A stretch of DNA of 12,077 nt from Kiritimatiellia bacterium (GTDB lineage: Bacteria > Verrucomicrobiota > Kiritimatiellia > SLAD01): the NCBI GenBank assembly GCA_007127595.1, contig SKZA01000266.1, positions 1 through 12,077 of the forward strand, given 5' to 3'. Below the pieces are notes generated by a model that did not search any database, was not told the DNA's origin, and saw only the letters and a list, made by a program, of their open reading frames with translations. Position 1 is the stretch's first letter. Each line of letters opens with the position of its first letter. Positions 5,266 to 12,077 of the stretch are shown in pieces. A program made the translations under genes and the position numbers.

Positions 5266-7335
5266 TCACAGTTCCTGGGCGACCTGCTGTACTTCGAAGA
5301 ACTCGATCTCGTCGCCCACTTCGTAGTCGGCATGTTTGTCCAAGCGGATGCCGCACTCCTGGCCTTCACGGACTTCGGCTGCATCGTTTTGAAAGCGCTT
5401 AAGCGATGAAATGCCGCCTTCATAGACAATGTCGCCGCCGCGTGTGAGGCGCGCGCGACAGCGCGAGGTGACCCGCCCATCGCTGACCATGCAGCCGGCA
5501 ATGCGTCCCGTCTTTCCGATGTCGAAGGTCTGCCGCACCTCGGCGTGGCCGATGATCTGTTCGCGGGCGACGGGTTTGAGCAGGCCGGTCATGGCTTGGC
5601 GGATGTCGTCCACCATTTCATAAATGATGTTGTAAAGACGGATCTCGACGCCTTCCCGCTTGGCGGCCCGATTGGCGCCGGCTTCCCGCGCCACGTTGAA
5701 GCCAAGTACGATGGCATTGGATGCGCTGGCGAGGACGACGTCATTCTCGGTGATGTTGCCTACGCCGGTAAGGACGAAGTTCAGTTTCACTTTTTCGCTC
5801 TGGATTTCGGAGAGCGAATGGATAATGGCCTCGAGAGAACCCTGCACGTCCGCCTTTACCACCGCGTGGAGTTCCTTCTTCTCCGTTACGTCGGTTTGCC
5901 GGAGCAAGTCGTCCAGTGTGGTCGGGCGTCGTGTCGTGCCGAGTTTCTCGATGCGCTGACCGGCGATACGTTCCTCGGCAATCGTCCGCGCTTCCCGATC
6001 ATTGGGTACGACGACAAACTCCGCGCCCGCTTCCGGCACATTGTTCAGTCCCAGGCACTTGACGGCCAGGGACGGGCCGGCGGTTCGGACTTTGGTGCCG
6101 GTATCGCTGATCAGCGCCTTGATCCGCCCCCAATACGGGCCGCATACCATGGCATCGCCGACCTTCACTGTGCCGCGCTTGACCAGGACGTTGGCCGTGG
6201 GCCCCATGCCCGGTTCCAGACGCGCTTCGACGACGAATCCCTGGGCCGGCCCTTTCGGGTTGGCCTTCAATTCCATGACTTCGGCCTGCAGCAAAATCAT
6301 CTCCAGGAGATTGTCAATGCCTTCGCCGGATACGGCGCTGACGGGGCAGACAATCGTATCGCCGCCCCAATCCTCCGGCGAAAGCCCTTCCTGTTGAAGT
6401 TGCTGTTTCACGCGATCCACATTGGCGGCGGGCAGGTCGATCTTGTTGACGGCCACCATGATGGATACATTGGCTGCGCGCGCGTGTTGTATGGCTTCCC
6501 GCGTTTGCGGCATGATCCCGTCATCGGCGGCAATGATAATAACCGCAATGTCGGTAAGGTTCGCGCCGCGCGCGCGCATCGCCGTGAATGCCGCGTGGCC
6601 CGGTGTGTCGATGAAAGTGATCTTGTTGTCGTTATAAGAGACCGTATACGCGCCGATGTGCTGGGTGATTCCGCCGTGTTCGGAGTCGACGACATGCGCT
6701 CGACGGACCTTGTCCAGCAGGCTGGTCTTGCCATGATCCACGTGGCCGAGAAAAGTGACGACCGGCGGGCGCGGCAACAAGTCTTCTTCGGAGTCCTTCA
6801 ACTCCTTGACCACCTTTTCCGGTTCCGGCGGCGGAGGCGGCGGGGCCTTCTTTTCAGCGCCTTTCTTTTCCTGTTCCAGTACGACGCCGTACTTTTCCGC
6901 GATTTCCTTGGCCACCTTGAAGTCGATCTTCTCGTTAATCGACGCGAAGATATTCTTGGCCATGAGCTGCGCGATCAATTGATTGGGCTTGATCGACAGG
7001 TACTCGGCCAGATCCTTCACGGCCACGGTGCTCTTCACAATGATCGGTCCGGCCGGCTCTTCAGGTTCCGTCGGCGGTTCTTCTTCCGGAGGCGTCGGTT
7101 CCGGAGGGGGGGCGGGCGGCTCCGGCTCGGCCGGGGGGGCTTCCGCGACCGCGGCCGGCGCGGGCGGATTCGCTGCGGCCCGTGCCTCTTCTTCGTAGAG
7201 GAGCCGCACCTTTTCTTCTTGCTCGGGGGTCACGGAGTTGGACGCCGTCCGGACCTCCGCGCCGACTTCCTTTAGTCGCGCCAGCAGGTCTTTATTGGTG
7301 GTCCCCAGTTTTTTTGCTAATTCGTGAACTCTCAT
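5266..7335 (-). CDS. infB: Translation initiation factor IF-2
   Basis: Encodes 689 residues. IF2 is the GTPase that places initiator tRNA on the 30S subunit and drives subunit joining. Two IF2 N-type helical modules are seen: MRVHELAKKLGTTNKDLLARLKEVG (1-25) and VKDLAEYLSIKPNQLIAQLMAKNIFASINEKIDF (106-139). They are separated by a Pro/Glu/Ala-rich linker (about 51-98), with a second short poly-Pro linker at 164-173. The G domain has all five motifs: GHVDHGKT (197-204), GGITQHIGAY (221-230), DTPGH (243-247), NKID (297-300), SAVSGEG (333-339). Domains II, III (ELHAVVKADVQGSLEAI) and C-terminal IV (GRVTSRCRARLTRGGDIVYEG...ISSLKRF) are intact. Shorter than E. coli IF2-alpha, mainly in the N-terminal region. 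ATG 7335 overlaps the nusA stop as ATGA, so translation is probably coupled. Confidence 0.98.
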   Translation of the reverse strand: MRVHELAKKLGTTNKDLLARLKEVGAEVRTASNSVTPEQEEKVRLLYEEEARAAANPPAPAAVAEAPPAEPEPPAPPPEPTPPEEEPPTEPEEPAGPIIVKSTVAVKDLAEYLSIKPNQLIAQLMAKNIFASINEKIDFKVAKEIAEKYGVVLEQEKKGAEKKAPPPPPPEPEKVVKELKDSEEDLLPRPPVVTFLGHVDHGKTSLLDKVRRAHVVDSEHGGITQHIGAYTVSYNDNKITFIDTPGHAAFTAMRARGANLTDIAVIIIAADDGIMPQTREAIQHARAANVSIMVAVNKIDLPAANVDRVKQQLQQEGLSPEDWGGDTIVCPVSAVSGEGIDNLLEMILLQAEVMELKANPKGPAQGFVVEARLEPGMGPTANVLVKRGTVKVGDAMVCGPYWGRIKALISDTGTKVRTAGPSLAVKCLGLNNVPEAGAEFVVVPNDREARTIAEERIAGQRIEKLGTTRRPTTLDDLLRQTDVTEKKELHAVVKADVQGSLEAIIHSLSEIQSEKVKLNFVLTGVGNITENDVVLASASNAIVLGFNVAREAGANRAAKREGVEIRLYNIIYEMVDDIRQAMTGLLKPVAREQIIGHAEVRQTFDIGKTGRIAGCMVSDGRVTSRCRARLTRGGDIVYEGGISSLKRFQNDAAEVREGQECGIRLDKHADYEVGDEIEFFEVQQVAQEL

Positions 7336-8597
7336 GCATCCACATCGCCGTGTTGTTGTTCAAAATGCTTTTCGACCGACGCACGGATCGCAGTGGCGGT
7401 TTCGGCGTCAAAATCTTCAACGGCCTCCAAGTCGTCGGCTTCTGCGGAAAGGATCTGTTCCGCCGTAAGAAATCCGGATTGCACCAGCTTTTCAGCTTGC
7501 TCGGCGGTGATGCCTTCGATGGTCGCAAGCCGGTCCACGGCCAGCTTCACACGCTCTTCAAAGCCCATTGCATCTTCGTCCTTCTGGATGTCGATCTTCC
7601 AGCCCGTAAGTTTGGCGGTCAGTCGCGCGTTCTGGCCCTTCTTGCCAATGGCCAGCGATAATTGGTCGGGATCAACGGTGACCGTTACGGTATGCAGGTC
7701 ATCATCCAGTTCGATGCGCGACAGTTTGGCCGGCGCCAGGGAATTGGTGACAAACGTCTTGATCTCGTCGTTCCAGCGAACGATATCGATCTTTTCGCCC
7801 GATAGCTCACGCACGATGTTCTTAACGCGGATCCCTTTCATCCCGACGCATGCGCCGACAGGATCCACCTTCTCGTCGTGTGAAACAACGGCGATCTTGC
7901 TGCGGTAGCCCGCCTCGCGCGCGATACCTTTGATTTCTACCGTGCCGTCGGCAATTTCGGAAACTTCCAATTCGAATAGGCGCCGCACAAAATCCGGATG
8001 CGTGCGGGACAAGATGATTTCCGGTCCGCCTGCCTCGTTATCCACCTTCAGCACATACGCGCGAATCCGGTCGCCCGGCTGATATTCCTCTGTCGGTACG
8101 CGTTCGCGCGAGGGCATGACCGCTTCGGCGCGGCCCAAGTCGATGACCACATCCGAACGATCGAATCGGCGGACGGATCCGCTGACAATATCCCCGGCGC
8201 GATCCTTGTACTCGTCGAAAACCCGTTCCTTTTCCGCTTGGCGGATCTTCTGCATGATCGCTTGTTTGGCGACTTGTGCCGCGATGCGCCCGAGTTTCTG
8301 TGGGGGAATGGGCACATCCACCACATCCCCCACCTCTGCGTCCGGCTTGAACCGACGGGCCTCGCGAAGCGAGAGCTGTTCCGCCGGTGATGTAACGCGC
8401 TCAGCGACAAGTGTTTGTACGGAGGCGCTGATGTCAAAGGTCTTTCGATCGATCGTCACCTGCATTTCGCGATGGGCGCCCATACTCTTCTTGGAGGCGC
8501 TGAGGAGGGCCGACTCGATAGCCTGAATCACGGTTTCGCGGTCAATACCGCGCTCCTTCTCCATGTATTCTACGACTGCCTGTAATTCGTTATTCAT
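7332..8597 (-). CDS. nusA: Transcription termination/antitermination factor NusA
   Basis: Encodes 421 residues. NusA binds RNA polymerase and nascent RNA and changes pausing, intrinsic termination and antitermination. N-terminal RNAP-binding domain (1 to about 130, with NELQAVVEYMEKERGIDRETVIQAIESALLSA). S1 domain about 136-199 (GDIVSGSVRRFDRSDVVIDLG...). KH1 includes DPVGACVGMKGIRV (245-258, GxxG GMKG). KH2 has AIGKKGQNARL (316-326). After the KH domains there is one helix-hairpin-helix-like acidic module (about 350-415, IEGITAEQAEKLVQSGFLTAEQILSA), so it is shorter than the E. coli two-repeat protein. ATG 8597 is preceded by GGAAGGGG at good spacing; an in-frame GTG at 8666 lies inside the terminator hairpin and is rejected as a start. 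First gene of the operon; no rimP precedes it. Confidence 0.97.
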   Translation of the reverse strand: MNNELQAVVEYMEKERGIDRETVIQAIESALLSASKKSMGAHREMQVTIDRKTFDISASVQTLVAERVTSPAEQLSLREARRFKPDAEVGDVVDVPIPPQKLGRIAAQVAKQAIMQKIRQAEKERVFDEYKDRAGDIVSGSVRRFDRSDVVIDLGRAEAVMPSRERVPTEEYQPGDRIRAYVLKVDNEAGGPEIILSRTHPDFVRRLFELEVSEIADGTVEIKGIAREAGYRSKIAVVSHDEKVDPVGACVGMKGIRVKNIVRELSGEKIDIVRWNDEIKTFVTNSLAPAKLSRIELDDDLHTVTVTVDPDQLSLAIGKKGQNARLTAKLTGWKIDIQKDEDAMGFEERVKLAVDRLATIEGITAEQAEKLVQSGFLTAEQILSAEADDLEAVEDFDAETATAIRASVEKHFEQQHGDVDA

Positions 8598-8642
8598 TGT
8601 CGTAACCCCTTCCACGCAAGTTAGAAACGGCTGCCATCCTAC

Positions 8643-8668
8643 AAAAAAGAGTGGGTAGTAACCCACTC
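8643..8668 (-). terminator. Intrinsic terminator / attenuator in nusA leader
   Basis: Read on the minus strand, GAGTGGGT (8668-8661), loop TACT (8660-8657) and ACCCACTC (8656-8649) form a perfect 8-bp stem, directly followed by six T (8648-8643). This is a textbook Rho-independent terminator. It lies downstream of a good promoter and 45 nt upstream of the nusA ATG, so it sits in the 5' leader of the operon instead of after the GDSL gene, whose stop is 145 nt further upstream. It could stop read-through from the GDSL operon, but it would also stop transcripts from the nusA promoter. Confidence 0.85.
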
Positions 8669-8700
8669 ATTAGCCAGCGGACCTAAAATTCAAGCCACGG

Positions 8701-8730
8701 ATAATAGAGCACGTGTAAGGGCTTGGTCAA
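8701..8730 (-). promoter_or_regulatory. Sigma70-like promoter of the nusA operon
   Basis: On the minus strand TTGACC (8730-8725, 5 of 6 consensus), an 18-bp spacer, and TATTAT (8706-8701, 5 of 6 consensus). Transcription would begin around 8694, giving a leader of about 97 nt before the nusA ATG that contains the terminator hairpin. It is the only good promoter seen between the GDSL and nusA genes. The rest of the 216-nt gap (8731-8813) holds only a weak GC stem and a purine-rich stretch. Confidence 0.65.
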
Positions 8731-8813
8731 GAAGCTTTTTGGGGATATCTGGGAGCAAAGTTGATCGCGGAACGAAAGAAGAAGGAGATCCGGAGGGGCT
8801 GCGCCGTCCCCGC

Positions 8814-9491
8814 TTATTTGAAGGCGTCCAGGAACTTCAGCGCAATGAGCTCTTCCCCTAGATCGTTTGGGTGCAGACCGTCTACGAAGTACTGATCTTC
8901 CTTGCCGCGAAATGTGCGGTGCAGGTTCACGAGCTTGACCCGTTCCTGGCTGGCAATGGAACGAATGCGCTCGTTGACCTGGTCCACACGCCCGTTGTAA
9001 ATGCGGCGTCCGCCCTCCATCGGCATGACTGTGGCAAGTACCGGAATGGTTTGATTGGCTTTGGCAGCAGCGACCATGCTGCGGATCGCGTTCTCGGTAG
9101 CGCTGATGTTCACTCCCTGGATGGCATCGTTCGCGCCATAGAAGATGATGAGAAATCCGGGGTTGTGGCTATTGAGTCCGCGCTGCACGCGGGCGGCGCC
9201 GACGGAGGCGGTTGCTCCGGGGACGCTGTCGTTAATGACGGCTTTGTCGACCATATTGGCAAAGCGCGTTGGCCACGGTGCCGCTCCGGAAAAGCCCCCG
9301 GCGGAAATGCTGTCACCCAAGACAAGCACAACCTCGCGGTCATTTTCGCCGAAGTCATGCCCATCGCCGAGCTTTTTTGAGCTGCTACTGTGCAGACAGC
9401 CGGTTGAGAAGACGGCGAGCATGGTCAGTAGGGCTGCAAAGATGCCCCAGAGACTGGCATGCGTAGATAGGTGCGATGACGATGGTTGCAA
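8814..9491 (-). CDS. GDSL/SGNH-family hydrolase lipoprotein
   Basis: Encodes 225 residues from a TTG start. SGNH hydrolases are serine esterases or lipases; the nearest well-known relative in style is TesA (acyl-CoA thioesterase I / lysophospholipase L1). Lipoprotein signal: hydrophobic 13-29 with lipobox STGC, acylated Cys32. Catalytic blocks: I, VLVLGDSISAGG with nucleophile Ser61; II, Gly92 in VPGATASVG; III, FYGANDA with Asn121; V, FVDGLHPND with Asp204 and His207. A complete triad, so probably an active enzyme anchored at the envelope. The TTG at 9491 is preferred because an AGAGGAAGAAG site precedes it and the only later Met (24) would leave too short a signal. Follows the permease gene on the same strand after 73 nt, probably in one transcript. 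Confidence 0.88.
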   Translation of the reverse strand: MQPSSSHLSTHASLWGIFAALLTMLAVFSTGCLHSSSSKKLGDGHDFGENDREVVLVLGDSISAGGFSGAAPWPTRFANMVDKAVINDSVPGATASVGAARVQRGLNSHNPGFLIIFYGANDAIQGVNISATENAIRSMVAAAKANQTIPVLATVMPMEGGRRIYNGRVDQVNERIRSIASQERVKLVNLHRTFRGKEDQYFVDGLHPNDLGEELIALKFLDAFK

Positions 9492-9564
9492 GACTTCTTC
9501 CTCTTCAAAACCAGCGGAAAGGCATACTCCTCATGGGGGGATATGGCAAGCTTGATTTCCGGTC

Positions 9565-12077
9565 TCATGTCTTTCGTCCGGCGGTCAGTGCGCGCGTCGC
9601 CAGCCAGCCGACCAAAAGAGTTGCCGCCACAATGGCGAGGGGAATGACGATCACGGGCCCAAACGCGGGCGTGAAGGCGAGATCGAAAACGCGGCGTGCC
9701 AGCAGCCAGCTCGCGGCCAGCCCCAGCAGGAGTCCCGTTATGGAGGCGATGCCGCCCAAGACGATGTATTCCGCCGCCATGATCCGGGTCAACTGCGAGC
9801 GGGTCGCACCGAGGGTGCGCAACAAGTCCGCCTCCTCTTTGCGGTCGTAGCGGCTGGTCACCACCGTGGCGCCCAACACCAGCAGGCCGGTGCAGACGCT
9901 GAACAAGGCCATGAACCGGATGACATGGGCCGCCTTGTCCACCACTTCGTCCAGCGACTCGACGATCATGCGCAGGTCGATCGCCGACACATTGGGATGG
10001 CGCGAAATAGCCGCGTGTTGAAGGCGGGCGGACGCAGCCGCATCAGGAGCGCGCACAACCATCGCCATATATTGCGGAGCGTCCTCCAACACGCCGGCGG
10101 GAAAGATAACGAAGAAGTTAGTGCGCATCTGGCGCCAGTCCACCCGGCGAATGCTGCGAACATACGTTTCCAAACGGACGCCCTGCAGATCGAACGTCAT
10201 GCGCGCGTTTAAGCCGATACGCAGAAAGTCGGCGAGTCCTTGTTCGATGGAAATCGGAATGACTTGGGTGTCATCGCTCACGCGTCCTTGCCATTCGCCG
10301 CGAATGATTTCTTCGCGATCGCCCAGCTCCGCGCGGTACGTGGACCGATACTCGCGGAACAGTACCCAGTGTGGAATGTCGAGCGAAGGATCGTCGCGCA
10401 ACGCCGCGACGGATCGGCCGTTCACTTCGACGAGGCGCATGGTGACAATCGGCGTCGTCTCAAGCAGTTCCAAGTCCTGTTCGTGGATCATGTCTTCCAA
10501 CGTGGCGACCTGATCGCGTTGAATGTCGAACAGGACCATGTTGGGTTGTCCGCCGGCATCGGCGCGTCGGAACTGGTTGACGATATTGTCCTGTGTAAAC
10601 GTCAGGGTGGCGAGCAGGAACGCGCCCAGTCCGAGGGCGAGCAAGAGGACCGAGGTCTGATTGAACGGACGATGAATATTGGCGATGCCCTGGCGCAAGG
10701 CGAAGGGCCATGCATCGCGAAAGACGCGGCGCGCCAGCCACATCAGCAAGCGGGCGGCTAGCGTGAGCAGGATGAACACGGCGCCGAGCCCGGCGGCCAA
10801 GGCGATTCCTTGTGTCCAGCGATCCATATGCGCGATGGAAAAGCCGAGCAACATCAAACCCAGCAGACCGAGCACCGCACCGCGCGCGGGATCGAGGCGG
10901 GGGCGATGGGTCTCGATCGTCTCCGGCCGCAGAGCCGCCAGCGGGGGCACGTGCCGCAATGGGAGCAGCGGATAGAAGGCAAAGGCGACCGCCAGACCGA
11001 GCCCATAGAACAGGCTGACGAACGAAGCCGACCATGACCAGCCGGTTTCCACGGGGACGGGCAGAAAATCGGACAGTAAGGGCGGCAGCGCATATTGCAG
11101 ACCGCCGCCCAGCGCGATACCGAGGACGGCGCCGATGCCCGCCGCGCAAGCCGCTTGCACGACATAGACGGTGAACGCCGTGCTTGTGTTCGCGCCGAGA
11201 CAGCGAAGCAGGGCCACGGTTTCGCGCTTCTTGCGTACATAGAGTTGAATGGAGCCGGCGAGGCCGATTCCCCCGAGCAGCAGGGCGACGAAACCGCCCA
11301 GATTTAAATAGCGATACAGGTTGTCGAGGGCGCCGCTCGCCATGGCGCGGCGCTGTTCCGCCGTTTCCATTTCGAGCCGCAGTTCGGCGAGGCGTGAGCG
11401 ATGCGCTTGCAGAAGCGCGTCGGCCCGCACGTCGTTGGGCAGTTGGTAATGCGCGTAATAGCGCGCGAGACTCCCTTCACGCAGCAATTCGGTGGCGGGC
11501 AGGTCTTCCATGGAGATATAAACGCGCGGCCCGAGAAAGGCCGAGGTGGCGGGCGCCTCGCCTGAGACGCGGCGAAGCATGCCGGCAATCGTGAAGTCGC
11601 GTGCCCCGATCCGAATCGTGTCGCCGACCTGTGCATTGAACTGGAGCATCAGATTCTCTTCGACCACGGCCAGGGCGGGTTCGTGCAGGATACGGTCGGC
11701 GGCCTCCGGCGGCTCGGTTTCAAAGTGGCCGTAAAACGGGTACGGACCGGACAAAGCGCGGACCTGGCTCAAACGCGTGGATTCCGTGCGCGGAAAGGTG
11801 ACCATGGAAAAGAATCGGGTTTCCCGCATCTGTTCGCCCGGCAGCCCGTCCAGAAAGGTTTCCATCTCCGCATTGAACGGTTGCAGCGCGCGGATGCTGA
11901 CGTCGGCGCCGAGCAGGCTGCGGGTTTGCAGTTCAATGGCGTCGTCCATCCGGTCGCCAAACGCGCGGATGGCCACCAGCGCGCCGATACCCAACGCGAT
12001 GGCGGCCACAGACAACACCAGATGCATGCGGCTGCCGCGACTGTCGCGCCAGGCCATGCGCAGGAGCCAGAATGGGG
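9565..12077 (-). CDS. YbbP-like FtsX-family ABC permease (5' end cut by window)
   Basis: The frame stays open to the window edge: codons before the Met at 12057 read PFWLLR, matching the usual family start, so that Met is internal and the true start lies outside. At least 836 residues are visible. Numbered from that Met: TM about 12-30, a large periplasmic domain (about 35-245), three TM around 253-273, 298-325 and 343-368, further TM at 395-410, 417-440 and 468-487, a second periplasmic domain of about 200 residues, and three final TM. This is the 10-TM, two-FtsX-domain layout of YbbP/DUF214 proteins. RKKRETVALLRCLGA (276-289 region) and the matching RKEEADLLRTLGATRSQL near the C-terminus are the cytosolic coupling segments that touch the ATPase. 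It should work with a YbbA-like ATPase, not in this window. Its substrate is unknown; export or extraction of lipids/lipoproteins is a family-level guess. Confidence 0.92.
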   Translation of the reverse strand, partial: PFWLLRMAWRDSRGSRMHLVLSVAAIALGIGALVAIRAFGDRMDDAIELQTRSLLGADVSIRALQPFNAEMETFLDGLPGEQMRETRFFSMVTFPRTESTRLSQVRALSGPYPFYGHFETEPPEAADRILHEPALAVVEENLMLQFNAQVGDTIRIGARDFTIAGMLRRVSGEAPATSAFLGPRVYISMEDLPATELLREGSLARYYAHYQLPNDVRADALLQAHRSRLAELRLEMETAEQRRAMASGALDNLYRYLNLGGFVALLLGGIGLAGSIQLYVRKKRETVALLRCLGANTSTAFTVYVVQAACAAGIGAVLGIALGGGLQYALPPLLSDFLPVPVETGWSWSASFVSLFYGLGLAVAFAFYPLLPLRHVPPLAALRPETIETHRPRLDPARGAVLGLLGLMLLGFSIAHMDRWTQGIALAAGLGAVFILLTLAARLLMWLARRVFRDAWPFALRQGIANIHRPFNQTSVLLLALGLGAFLLATLTFTQDNIVNQFRRADAGGQPNMVLFDIQRDQVATLEDMIHEQDLELLETTPIVTMRLVEVNGRSVAALRDDPSLDIPHWVLFREYRSTYRAELGDREEIIRGEWQGRVSDDTQVIPISIEQGLADFLRIGLNARMTFDLQGVRLETYVRSIRRVDWRQMRTNFFVIFPAGVLEDAPQYMAMVVRAPDAAASARLQHAAISRHPNVSAIDLRMIVESLDEVVDKAAHVIRFMALFSVCTGLLVLGATVVTSRYDRKEEADLLRTLGATRSQLTRIMAAEYIVLGGIASITGLLLGLAASWLLARRVFDLAFTPAFGPVIVIPLAIVAATLLVGWLATRALTAGRKT

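Noticed and set aside
5545..7275. A 576-codon open frame on the plus strand opposite infB
   Set aside because: It is the antisense shadow of the well-conserved IF2 gene; its translation is rich in Arg/Gly/Phe with no recognisable domain, as expected from GC-biased third positions.
8595..8670. Leader peptide starting at ATG 8670 on the minus strand
   Set aside because: A 26-codon frame exists and ends over the nusA start, but there is no Shine-Dalgarno and no codon run typical of amino-acid attenuation; kept only as a remark in the attenuator finding.
8795..8811. GGGG/CCCC stem just after the GDSL stop as a terminator
   Set aside because: Only 4 bp of stem with a 9-nt loop and no T-run on the minus strand; too weak to call. 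The purine-rich stretch beyond it is also without a clear role.

Overview
The window (about 12 kb, GC-rich) looks like chromosomal housekeeping DNA from a Gram-negative bacterium: it encodes two lipoproteins with clear lipoboxes, an outer-membrane beta-barrel protein and a large inner-membrane FtsX-type permease. The order nusA-infB-rbfA-truB-ribF, with no rimP, ylxR or L7Ae-like gene between or just before these genes, resembles the arrangement known from chlamydiae and relatives in the PVC superphylum. That is only a tentative placement. I see no phage, insertion sequence, CRISPR array, tRNA or rRNA.

Left part (1-2970): a small lipoprotein on the minus strand carries a C-terminal FMN_bind-like segment with a candidate covalent flavin attachment motif. 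It is divergent from a DUF3431 protein gene on the plus strand. Next, on the plus strand, come a predicted outer-membrane beta-barrel protein and an aldo/keto reductase, only 3 nt apart.

Middle part (3007-8730): a minus-strand operon for transcription and translation machinery. A good sigma70-like promoter (8701-8730) precedes a leader of roughly 97 nt that contains a complete intrinsic-terminator structure (8643-8668). Then follow nusA (transcription elongation/termination factor), infB (IF2; ATGA overlap with nusA), rbfA (30S maturation), truB (tRNA pseudouridine-55 synthase; overlaps rbfA by 62 nt) and ribF (FMN/FAD synthesis). The two real gaps inside the operon are filled by unrelated 7-bp-period repeats. 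The infB-rbfA gap is a long imperfect purine/pyrimidine inverted repeat, and the truB-ribF gap has a CCATYAA heptad array plus a 14-bp direct repeat.

Right part (8814-12077): a minus-strand pair of a YbbP-like 10-TM FtsX permease, cut by the window edge, and a GDSL/SGNH-hydrolase lipoprotein. This recalls the E. coli tesA/ybbA/ybbP neighbourhood, so an ABC ATPase gene is expected just beyond position 12077.

The observations most worth a second look are the promoter-terminator arrangement in the nusA leader, the heptad repeats in the operon gaps, the candidate flavinylated lipoprotein and the permease-lipoprotein pair. I did not find a convincing wholly new multi-gene system.
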